Source: Magicicada septendecula
Taxonomy: Eukaryota > Arthropoda > Insecta > Hemiptera > Cicadidae
Length of the DNA stretch: 64,000 nt
Assembly: GCA_034769895.1 (NCBI GenBank)
Contig: CM068372.1
Coordinates: forward strand, 381,381,910-381,445,909
Reading direction: 5' to 3'
Positions 1 to 9,179 of this stretch are shown here, one piece after another. The translations under genes and the position numbers were made by a program. Below the pieces are notes generated by a model, which did no database searches, was not told the DNA's origin, and worked only from the letters and a program-made list of their open reading frames with translations. Position 1 is the stretch's first letter. The number at the start of each line of letters is the position of its first letter.

Positions 1-420
1 TTTGTTCCGGTCTCAAACAGTCGCAGAGTCCAGAGCTACCTCGGAGGTCCCACACCCCTTCGTCCCTTCGGCTTATAGTTCCATAGTTGTTTGGGGATGT
101 GACAGTAATCAATTCGACAAAGATGTTCCCACCAATTGAGCCGATACTGGGCAATCCTGTCGAGTATACTCATAACATTCAGTTCCTGCCGTATATCTGT
201 GTTTCTTCTATGATCATGAAGAGCGTAACCTGTCACGTGCATGAGAAATCACATTTCAGCCGCTTGGATGTGACTAGTCTGGCCTTTTGTTAAAGTCTAA
301 TTCTCAGACCCATAAAGAAGTGTGGGAGGGGCCATTACCCTGTAGAATTTTAGGCATGTTTGTTTACTTGCTGACTTAAGAGTTCGCCTGATGGTTCCAC
401 ACATAAGGTTGAACTTATGC
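1..420 (-). mobile_element. LINE (non-LTR retrotransposon) 3' end, family A, degenerate
   Basis: Read on the minus strand this encodes the C-terminal part of a LINE reverse transcriptase polyprotein. Around 300-370 it shows the block KFYRVMAPPTLLYGSEN, followed by a run ending in RRNTDIRQEL near 180-200 and a basic tail with NYKPKGRRGVG near 50-70. Such blocks are typical of the region after the RT domain in insect LINEs. In-frame stops replace expected residues (a TAG where Trp usually follows SEN, and a stop before FLMHVTGY), so it is dead. The copy is cut off by the window start. Two more copies of the same 3' end lie at 44790-45010 and 53055-53385, in the same orientation. The clade is not assignable by eye. 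Confidence 0.8.
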
Positions 421-1162
421 AACTTAAACAACTTTAAATCAAGTTATTTATCTTAAAGAACTTTGAACTTTGCTATTTTCAACTCACTCGAAGATATATA
501 GTTTTTTTTTTTTAAAGTGCAGGTTAAAATCTAAAAATAATTAAAATTATTTGAAAGTTTAAGAAAAGACCAATAAATAATTTATTTCTGTAAAAATTCC
601 ATTTCCAATAAATGTATATTCACTCGTATGTAACTTTATGTATATACTCTAATGTATAACATTACGAAATATATGTGTGTATGGGGGGGCGTGCGTCTGT
701 GTGTATTATGTAATTAAAAATATTATAAATAATAATAATAATATAATTTTAAATCCAGATTAATCTAAGATACCAAAGTATTTCAGAACGATTTTTGAGG
801 GACGTCGCAATGAAAATAGGAATTGAAGAATGAAAAGGATCGTTGAAAATAGATCTAAAATTAAAACGGCGTGATTCCCGACAAGATTAAACGATTAAAA
901 ACTTTTTACGAAACGACACGTCAGCAGTTGTTTGACGTACGCTGCTGTAGGTCAGAGTAATGTAAATTTAAATCTGTGTCCGCTTTAGTTAAATTGACTC
1001 TCAACAAGTTTGTGTTTCGTTTACACAAAACTGCTACACTGTGATACGTTGTGCAATATTTGTTCTTCGGGTGTATGTGTGTGTCAAAGCAGTTCAGATC
1101 TGCTAGCTGTGAGCGTTTCACTGTGTCAGTGGACTACATATTGTTAATGCGTTGTTGCGTAT
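421..1162. other. AT-rich intergenic DNA, no gene seen
   Basis: No credible reading frame, RNA gene or transposon edge is visible. There is a short TG-rich run near 670-705 and an AAT-rich patch near 718-750. The 66-codon minus frame at 921-1121 has no recognisable motif and is treated as chance. Confidence 0.5.
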
Positions 1163-1166
1163 ATAT

Positions 1167-1676
1167 TGCTGCTACATTGAGATGAAAGACAATTACGTGA
1201 CACTTATCCTGCGTCAACAATTGAGGCTATCCTAGACTGTACCTGACCGAACTATCGGCGCACTCTGTTCAAGGCCAGACAGTGTGCACGGTTTCTAGTG
1301 GGTTCTAGAGCGCCCACTGCTCTACAGGTCGTCCAGAAAGTGACCGATTTTTCTGGAATTTCAGCGGGATATAAATATAAGCATCCAGCGACGGACAGTC
1401 AGTTTACGTCGGGCGAATGCTCAGTGCGTTTAAGTGGCGATTTATTCAAGTGAGGTTCGAAGCATTCTGGCGAAGCGTTATTGTGTTAAAATTGTTCGGG
1501 ACTCTATTAGTTGACATTATTATTGCGTGTGGACAAATTTAACTCGAATTGTCGTACGAGTATAAACTTGTTGATTACTAATCGTGATAATCAAAACTGG
1601 TTAATAGTGACTTCATTGGTGTCTTGCATTTTGTTTTCCACTGTACCCTATGACGATCAGTTAGACCGTCGTAACG
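1167..1676 (+). mobile_element. Solo LTR (family B), plus orientation
   Basis: This 510-bp block matches, on the opposite strand, the 505-bp block at 52095-52599 along its whole length. Shared landmarks are a TATA-like box in CAGCGGGATATAAATATAAG near 1363-1382, then CAGCGAC, then AAGTGGCGATTTATTCAAGTGAG near 1432-1454, and GGGACTCTATTAGTTGACAT near 1498-1517. It starts TGCTGC, probably decayed from TGTTAT in the sister copy, and ends GTAACG where the sister ends GTAACA. Both sides abut ATAT (1163-1166 and 1677-1680), consistent with a 4-bp target duplication. No internal region follows, so it is read as a solo LTR left by LTR-LTR recombination. The superfamily (gypsy-like) is inferred from the duplication length. 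Confidence 0.75.
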
Positions 1677-1715
1677 ATATGCTATCAGAGAGACCTCTGT
1701 CACAATTGTATAGAC

Positions 1716-2427
1716 CAGGGGTCTCCAAACTACGGCCCGCGGCAACCCGGCCGAGGTTGCGAACAGTTTCTTTCAAACATATTTTAATCCTGAGTAGGCT
1801 TGTCAGTCATTTCTGTGATTCAAAATGAATTGATGATGTATAAACTAATAAAATATAGCCATACATTAAGTATGATTATGTTTAGTTTATTTTGATTCTT
1901 TATTTTAAAACAGTGAACTTCTTTTAGTTTTCATTCATTGCAGGTCACTGAGTGATGATTTCAAGAAAATAAAAAACTTTGCAAGAGTATTGCTTTCAAT
2001 GATTGGATCAACCTGTATCTCCGAACAAACGTTTTCAAAAATGAACTTTGTAAAATTAAAGTACAGGGTTAACTTGTCAGACGAATACTTGAAATCCATT
2101 CTGGTGATAGGAGTATGAAAATTTGACCCCAAAGTGGACATTATATGTCAGAAGCAACTCCACGCATCCCGTACGTACGTAAGAAAGCCAAAAAATAATA
2201 CATAAGAAATATCTTTGAATGTAATTTTTTCCTTTATTTACATTATTTTGAATAAATTAATTTGTTTTGCTTTGGATAAGTCTGCTTAATTTTTATTTGA
2301 ATACCTATTTTATTGCCGTGATTATTTCGTAAAGTTGAAAAAAATTAGTTTACTATAAGTATTGGCCCGCCTGACTTCCAAGATTTTTCAATTCGGCCCT
2401 CAAGTGAAAAAGTTTAGGAGACTCCTG
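1716..2427 (+). mobile_element. hAT DNA transposon, internally deleted, with 8-bp target duplication
   Basis: The left end begins CAGGGGTCTCCAAACT and runs into CGGCCCGCGG. The right end, reverse-complemented, begins CAGGAGTCTCCTAAACT and runs into GAGGGCC, so the termini form imperfect inverted repeats of the CAGGGGT...GGCCC kind known from hAT elements. The flanks are GTATAGAC (1708-1715) and GTATAAAC (2428-2435), an 8-bp duplication with one mismatch; 8 bp is the hAT hallmark. At 712 bp the element is far below autonomous length and keeps only the transposase 3' end. It lies 36 bp beyond the end of the solo LTR. Confidence 0.85.
1959..2170 (+). pseudogene. hAT transposase C-terminal dimerisation domain remnant
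   Basis: Inside the hAT element the plus strand encodes a run that includes FARVLLSMIGSTCISEQTF, then SKMNFVKLKYRVNLSDEYL, which matches the pattern of the hAT family C-terminal dimerisation region (a Cys-x-x-E-Q-x-F-S core followed by R-x-x-L-x-D-E-x-L). A TGA interrupts the frame at about 2116, after which homologous-looking codons resume (KFDPKVD). The catalytic part of the transposase is absent, so no activity is expected. In autonomous hAT elements this domain mediates transposase multimerisation. Confidence 0.8.
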
Positions 2428-2435
2428 GTATAAAC

Positions 2436-2752
2436 AATCACTTCCATTTGTATACTCTGTGTTGCACTTCAAGTGTATGTTGTACACATATTTTTGTATG
2501 TACGTGTTAGCAACAAGTGGTTGCAAAATAAATGGTTAGTTTGGAGTTTTATTTTCTCATTTTTATGTATACGTTTATCCAATGCACCGTGTCAAGTGAA
2601 GAACAGAACTTAACAAACAGTAGGATACGGTTAGATCTTCCGTTAACAGAAATAAGGGGTTATACCGTAGTAACAATATACTATGCGTATGAAACAAAAA
2701 ATAATTTTTAAACAAAAATTATACACTAACACAAATTAATAAGTAGTGTGCA

Positions 2753-2797
<45 letters not shown>

Positions 2798-3620
2798 CAC
2801 AGCGAACAGCTAACTTGTGCAGCAGTAACACTGTCACCGTTAAGCAATAACAAACTTGATGCTAATTCCTAATTTCCTTGTGCAAACAGCATCGACAGAT
2901 CTGTTGTCAGATTGTCTCTCGGCTCAAAGCACCGCTTTATTGTCGGGTTTAAACATACTCCACTCACTCCTACTCTCGTCTGTGTATCTTAGCTACATCT
3001 TGTGTACTCTAATCACCCCCCCAGGTTCTCTCTCACATTTAGTTTGCGTGTGTTTGTCTTCGTCGTTGCTACGTATGTAGTTACTTTGCTACTTTAAGTG
3101 GCCTATTTCGTTTTACGACTTCCTTTCATCGTTGCGTGAGTGCGTGCGCGCGGCCTGCGTGCAGCTGTAGAGATTGAAACTTAAATAGGTCTTTGCAAAC
3201 GGATCCGTTTTGAAGGAACGCGAAATCACATACTTGGCCGATTGCTGATTGGCTGCTGCTTCTTGTTAATGAGTTCGTTGCTTCGTTCGTCTCGACGACG
3301 GCTGCTTCTTGAAGTAGGCTATGTGTGCAATACGAAAGTAATCTAAAGTAAAAGATTCTCTATGGAAGGCGGATGAGCGGGTATAGGGTTTGGGGCTGTC
3401 TGTCTGGTGCCGCATCCTTACAGGTGGATGAATATCTTTATGAGGTCAACAGCGCATGACAGAGAAAAGAGCGGAAACCTTCAGGGGTAAAAAGGTCTGC
3501 CTTTAATGGTTGTCCTACACGATCGTAGCCTCGGCAGGGTTGTTTCCTGTCAGTCGTGCAATGCCTTTCTTTCACGACGCGTCCGCCCACCACCAGGTGG
3601 ACATGGGAGTAGCGCTGGAG

Positions 3621-3623
<3 letters not shown>
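2436..3623. other. Unassigned DNA, relatively GC-rich in its second half
   Basis: This is about 1.2 kb with no recognisable gene. Apart from the (AG)n tract at 2761-2794, the stretch 2800-3600 has more CpG and GC than its surroundings (for example GTGCGTGCGCGCGGCC near 3141-3156), which could be old host unique sequence or an unrecognised repeat. The 74-codon plus frame at 2856-3080 has biased, low-complexity composition and no motif. Nothing supports a function. Confidence 0.4.
2761..2794. repeat. (AG)17 microsatellite
   Basis: A perfect AG dinucleotide run. Confidence 0.97.

Positions 3624-3671
<48 letters not shown>
3624..3671. repeat. (AT)24 microsatellite at the array insertion site
   Basis: A perfect AT run that ends exactly where the first LTR of the array begins. 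Because the target is itself (AT)n, the ATAT duplication proposed for the array is compatible with the sequence but cannot be proved from it. Confidence 0.95.
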
Positions 3672-3674
<3 letters not shown>

Positions 3675-6600
3675 AATAATAGAAAATTAAAAGGTGTTGT
3701 GTTTAAGTCTGTAGGTTGTAATGTGTTTAATTGGTGTGGCTCTCGACGTCTTACTGGCCTGAAACACTTCCTTAAGTTTCCCAGCTGGTCGAGTCCCAAT
3801 GGTAGCAAGACTGGTCGAGTAGCGTAAGGTTGATGAAGAAATGTATGTTCAGCTTCACCGAAAGTTTCAAAACAAAAATTATTGTTTTGAAGAAAATTTA
3901 AAAAAAAAATTATGTTTATAAAAAAAAAAATTAAAAAAAAAATTTTTAATTTTATTAATTAATTAATTGTAATCAATTAATTAATATAGGGCTGTGAAGT
4001 TTTAAAAAGTGTAATGCTCTTCTGAAAATTTTTATTAAAGTTTTGGTATATTTTAAATAAACTATCACCACTCATAAGATTGTCTTCAAACCAATCGATA
4101 CTTGTTTACCTTTTTATTTTTTTAGGTTATCTTCACTTATAGGTGGTAAAGTCCTGATAGATTATTAATTATAATTATATTAATGATAACTAGTAATATT
4201 TATGAAATGAAGAACTATTTAGTGTTGAAGAATATTGATGTTTTATTAATTAATAGCAATTTGACTCTTATCGATTATTATCGACTCTCAGGATATCGAA
4301 AAAGTTACAAAGTATATTATATAAAAATTATGCAGGGTTCTTTAAACAGCCAATTATTATCAAAGTCAGAGAAATCGGGCTAATATTTAAAAAGTATAAC
4401 GTTACATCAAATTAATAATTATTACTAAACACAGACATTGAATAATAATTTGAAAATAAAATAATTGTTTTCACCAAACAGCTGGGTTGAACTAGGAGGC
4501 GTTGCACTGGCGATGACGACCAATATTGCAAATGGCTGCCGTGAAGTTAGTAAAATGTCATTCGTATATTCTACGTTCCAAATAAAAGATTTTCCTGTAG
4601 TATTCCTGTTCTGGTGTCTGCGAATCTCTTGTTAAATGTTGTGTAGTGCCTAGTGTACTGTTTCTGGGTTATATTTAGTGTATCCGTGTAATTATTAGTT
4701 CAAACACTTTCCCCGATTCCGACACTAAATTGGTTAATATATTATTCAGTTTTCTAGTGTTTTGTGGTGTTTTTCGGAGTAGATATGTATTGTTCTGTGT
4801 TATGGAGTGTTTCTTGATTGTTTCTGTTATAATATGAGAGTTTTAGAAGTATTTTACAAGTCACTCGCGATTTCACAATAACGTACTATACACTCGCTTT
4901 ATATGACTATTATAAGTTAGGTTAGGCACGTTACAAAACGTTTGTCATGTTAACCGTTCAAATACCAATAATTAACTAACTGTTTCCTCCAGTTTCAATT
5001 AAACTCTTAGCCAAAATAATATTATTCTTAACATTGTTCAAATATATTTTCATATCCTGTGCACACTTTAATATTTCACTATATAAATACCTAAACTTGG
5101 GTTATTTATCAATTTTATTCACTAGATGTTATTTAAATTAATCTTTCAGTTCATTCAGCTTATTTTCAGATTAAATAATGCCGTTTTATAGTGTTTTCTG
5201 TCCAAAAAATAGTAATTTTACTTTCAGTTTGGTATACTCTGAAAAGTCAAAACATCAAAATTTACTTCCTGTCATTATATAAATTCAGCCATTTTATCAG
5301 TTATATTTAATATTAATAATCCTATATTGTATTAAAAGGTTCATATTCCCTTATTTTCTGGTAATTAATTGAATTAGTTGTATTCTGAAACATTATTCTG
5401 GAATATATGACTCCCATGTCTAAATTTCTGAGTTTAGTCATTTTCATTTTTATTTATAATTCTGAATATAATTTATTAAAATCTTCCTAAATGGAATTTC
5501 TCCGTTTTGATGAAGTTTGGTTTCCATTCTTTTGGCCTATGATTTTTTTAACAATTTTTCTTACAAAATATTTTACAAACAACATATGATGTGTGATACC
5601 CTCTCTGACTTTTACATATAGTATTATAAATTAAACATGTTTTCAAATTACACAAAAAACAATTAGTATTGGTTACAATACAAATAATAGTTAAAACAAA
5701 TAAAGAATATTTTTTTAAATAAATGGTTGTCTTCAAGTCAGACATTTTACAACAAAATCCTTATTTCTAACATGGAAATACGGTTTACAAAAAAGGTTTT
5801 TTACTAACTAACATCTTAATTACTCTCTACTATTTACAAGTAGTAACTATTTTTATAGTTCTGATGTTAGTTGTATCAGACCCAAACAAATGGCCTTATA
5901 TCTAAAACATTTTTAAACATTCTTGTACTATATACATAAAAACCTTATATTTATATTCTTATTTCTAACTATTATTATAAGTAGGATTCTACAGTTTTTA
6001 TACCGTCTTTTATACATTGTCTTTGGGGAATTGTACCCTGTCATTAATAAATAAATAGTATGAATTGTTCAAAAAGTATTAAGAAATCTGTTTTTTCTTT
6101 TTTCATGTAAAACAAAATGTTATTTTAAACAGATTCATGTCTTATGAACAACATATTGTCACAGTACACATTTCAAGTCATTGAAAAATGCATATTTCAT
6201 TGCATTCAATGTTTGTGATTGCCAAGAATGAAACACAAGGTTCATTTTTTATAATACCCAAAACTATCACTGGTTCACTTTGCACTCTTATATTATGTTA
6301 ATGCTAAATGGTCGTATAGTCTTATTAACATAATAAATTGGTTAGCGTTTTTTCAATGGAGATTTGTTCCATGGGTACTATATTATTGTTTCATCTTAGT
6401 TCACAGGCAACTTTTACTTTATACACTTCTCTCTCTTAAATTTATATACATGTGGTTTTCAATTCGTTATACTTTTATTTTTAAATATTTATTTTGGGGA
6501 TATAGGGATTTGGGTGTCTTTTATAAGAGCATGACATCTTCTTCAGGATGCTGCCTTCTTCTTCTTTCATCAGTCTTCTTTTCTCCTGCCTTCTGGGACT

Positions 6601-7066
6601 GGTATCTTCTCCATCTTCTTCTTGATGCCATCAGGTTTCTTGGGTTCTTCTCCATCTTCTTGATGATGCCATCAGGTTTCTTGGGATCTTCTCCATCTTC
6701 TTCTTTATTTCAGAAATACACAACCTGTATTGGTTGATCTTGGCTTATTTTAGGGTTTCTATTCTATTTATTCTCCCTCGTTGTGGGTTTGGTCATATTG
6801 TGTACTGCTTGGTTATTTACTTTCTTACCTTCCTGGGTTATACCTTGAAAACCTTTGGTTATGAGACTGGTCTTGGATGACTCATCACAATAACTCCTTT
6901 TATTTGAACTTGTATTTTCTTTATAATAATGATTTCTTTCCACAGTTGCTATGAATTAATCTATTTATATTAAACTTAATGCTTCCTTCCAAATTTAAAT
7001 ATTATAACTTCATTATTCTAATGATCAATTGCCATTCAATATTATGCATACATCTGTCACGCTACA
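3672..7066 (-). repeat. LTR1 (outermost 3' LTR), 3395 bp, divergent
   Basis: From about 3728 rightward it matches LTR2-4 almost base for base. It lacks a ~58-bp segment present in the others (at 15761-15823 in LTR2) and a ~80-bp segment (near 16898-16975). Its first 56 bases (3672-3727) differ from the other three LTRs in spacing and sequence but can still be aligned (TGTAATAAT, AAAAGGTG and TGTGT are shared). In element sense this is the extreme U5 end. The interior is AT-rich and holds no credible gene. It contains a ~41-bp minisatellite (6604-6713) and a 65-codon sense frame (5548-5745). Confidence 0.9.
6604..6713 (-). repeat. ~41-bp minisatellite in the LTR (repeated in all four LTRs)
   Basis: Two and a half copies of a unit carrying CTCCATCTTCTT, GATGCCATCAGG and TTTCTTGGG. 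In element sense it is a purine-rich GAAGAAGATGGAGAAG-type tract. The equivalent stretches are at about 18080-18189, 29452-29561 and 40929-41038. A purine-rich tract of similar character is found at 54290-54350 in the LTR of the plus-strand element, which suggests a common LTR ancestry. Confidence 0.75.
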
Positions 7067-7068
7067 GA

Positions 7069-7080
7069 TTGCTCTCCTCC
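7069..7080 (-). promoter_or_regulatory. Polypurine tract, body 1
   Basis: On the minus strand GGAGGAGAGCAA sits two bases before the TGTAGCG start of LTR1. A purine run at this place is the usual primer for plus-strand cDNA synthesis in LTR retroelements. Confidence 0.75.
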
Positions 7081-8584
7081 AGAAGTAATTATTTCAGACA
7101 TGTTTATGGATGAAATAATTTCTTATGATAATTTCATCATTTCTTATAATTCATTTTCTTCTCCATTTTTATATCGACTTTTTTATAATTAGAGTTTAAT
7201 TAATTTTATATATATAATTATTTGTTTTACTACTGATCCTTTTCGGATAGTTAGTGTCTTCTGAGATATATTATTATTGTAATACATTTTCTTTCTATAT
7301 CAACTTCGTGTTGTATCCTTGGGATATTAATTCCCTAACACTCCCTATCACGTGGGCTGGGGCAGATCAGAGGGGCACTGTACGCTACTTCTCTGCTGGC
7401 CATACACCACTTCTATAAATTGAGTACAGAGGCATATCCATCCCTGCTCAAAAACATAATGCTGCTGGAATTATCTTCAGTCAGTCATCGAATAAATAAA
7501 TAAAAAGTAGTCTCATTTTCGACTAATAAAAATATCTTTGGATTCTCCACTTCGTAGTCTCTCAGATTATCTCACATTTTCTATCTTAATAAATCTTCAT
7601 AATTATTATTATACTCATTATATATATATTTTTTCAAAACTCTTAACTTGTCTGATATATTTATTTTAATTATGGTTGAAAACCTTTCTTTTAATAATTC
7701 TGGTTACTGTTTACAGTGTAACTCTCTTTCTTCTCCATCTGAATTCTCTTTATACTTTCTTCTGGTTACTCATAGTATTAGCATGGTCTTTATATATAGT
7801 CTTTCTTATTCATTATTTGAATGGTCTTAATATATTATATTTAATTTTTTAAACTTTGTATCTTTACATTAGATATACAGGTTGTTATATTGATCATTTT
7901 ATTTAAACATTTTGGTTCTTTCCTTTCTCTTAGAAAGTTATTAATCCGCCTTCGCATTCATTAACATTAATTCATTTATATCATATTTCATGTGGTATTT
8001 CTTCTCTTTGCATTTCATATAGGTCTTATTATTATCATTGGTTCAAAATCATCTTCTCCATATGTTTGGTATGAGTTGTTCTTCTTTGCTCTTAATTAAC
8101 TGTTTTCATTATCGTTTCATAGGTAATTAGTCTCTTTGCTTCCAAATTTTTTCTTCTCTTGCATATTACACTCTTCTTTGTTATTCTTCTCTACCCCTTC
8201 AAATGCTATTGTGAATATCTAGCATTTATTCTGGATTAACGTTAATTCTCTTTTCTGAATTAATCACTTTATTTTCTTCTCAATTCAATCATAATTGACA
8301 CATAATCATTTTTTGGAACTTGGTTAGTTTTAATGTAAAATTCAAACTACTCTTTTTATTTAATTGAAAAATATTTCTCATAAATCCTTGTAATATGTTG
8401 ATCTTATCCTGTTTCAAAGTTCTGACGTTCTATCAACATTCAAATTCTGTTTAATTCATTTATTCCCAAAATTGTTTCATTCAGAATTGTTTATAGTACT
8501 GTGATTTTACTATTATTTCTGAATGTTTTGGTATTTCTCCAAATTCAAATTCGTCTTAATTATTTACCATAAAGTTTTCTCATA

Positions 8585-9175
8585 AACTTAGTTATAGTAA
8601 GCTGTGCTTGCTTAATTTTAAATTTTTTAAAATTAAGTTCAAAATTCTCTCTCTTTCTCTTTCTTCCATAAACTTTTGTTCTAAATTATCAGCTTGTAGT
8701 AACATGTACTTACCCAATTTTAAATTTTTATAATAAATTCAAAATTCCTTTTCTTTCTCTTTCTTTGTCTTCCATAAAATTTGTTCAAAATTATTAGGTT
8801 GTAGTAAGAAGTACTTACTCAATTTTAAATTTTTATAATTATATTTCAATTCAAAAGTCTTACTTTTTCTTTCTTCCATAAAGTTCGTTCCAAAATTATT
8901 AGGTTGTAGTAAGAAGTACTTACTCAATTTTAAATTTTTATAATTATATTTCAATTCAAAAGTCTTACTTTTTCTTTCTTCCATAAAGTTCGTTCCAAAA
9001 TTATTAGGTTGTAAGTTGTTCTTACATATTTTAGAATTTTTTTAATTATTAAATTAAAAAATTCTTCTTCTTTTAATTCTTCAGAATGTTCTTCTCAAAA
9101 TATTAGGTTGTAAGATGTACTTACATTATTTTCGAATTTTTTTAAAAATTAATAAATTCAAAATTCTAAAACTCA
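8585..9175 (-). repeat. Hairpin-bearing ~100-bp tandem repeats, body 1 (with extra unit)
   Basis: Six or seven degenerate units of about 95-110 bp follow one another. Each contains CCATAAA, ATTATTAGGTTGTAG and a small inverted repeat such as AGTAAGAAGTACTTACT, then AATTTTAAATTTTTATAA and a CTTTTTCTTTCTTC run. Body 1 has a perfect 105-bp tandem duplication of one unit, with equivalent points at 8841 and 8946. The same extra unit is in body 3 and is missing from body 2. Function is unknown. Repeated hairpins in a 3' untranslated region could act in RNA export, packaging or 3' processing, but that is inference. Confidence 0.8.
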
Positions 9176-9179
9176 CAAC

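Larger units (their letters stand above)
7067..9179 (-). other. Body 1 3' non-coding region between pol and the 3' LTR
   Basis: About 2.1 kb, very AT-rich and pyrimidine-rich on the plus strand. No minus frame of env-like length exists, so this element has no third gene here. The part nearest pol (about 8585-9175) is a block of degenerate ~100-bp repeats. The part nearest the LTR ends in a polypurine tract. Body 2 (18543-20550) and body 3 (29915-32027) have the same region. Confidence 0.8.

Noticed and set aside
3510-3827. 105-codon plus frame across the (AT)n tract and the start of LTR1
   Set aside because: It crosses a microsatellite (Tyr-Ile repeat) and a transposon boundary, so it cannot be an original gene.
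4917-4926. Telomeric TTAGG repeat inside the LTRs
   Set aside because: Only two units (TTAGGTTAGG), fully explained by chance in AT-rich DNA.
6450-6737. 95-codon plus-strand frame repeated in the four LTRs
   Set aside because: Antisense to the element; its Ser/Phe-rich composition comes from the TTCTTC minisatellite. Repetition reflects LTR copying.
8585-9175. CRISPR-like array
   Set aside because: The units are degenerate and contiguous without unique spacers, in an animal-type retroelement.
7067-9179. Possible env gene between pol and the 3' LTR
   Set aside because: The longest minus frames are under 90 codons and consist of the tandem repeat translated twice. No signal peptide, cleavage site or membrane anchor is seen.
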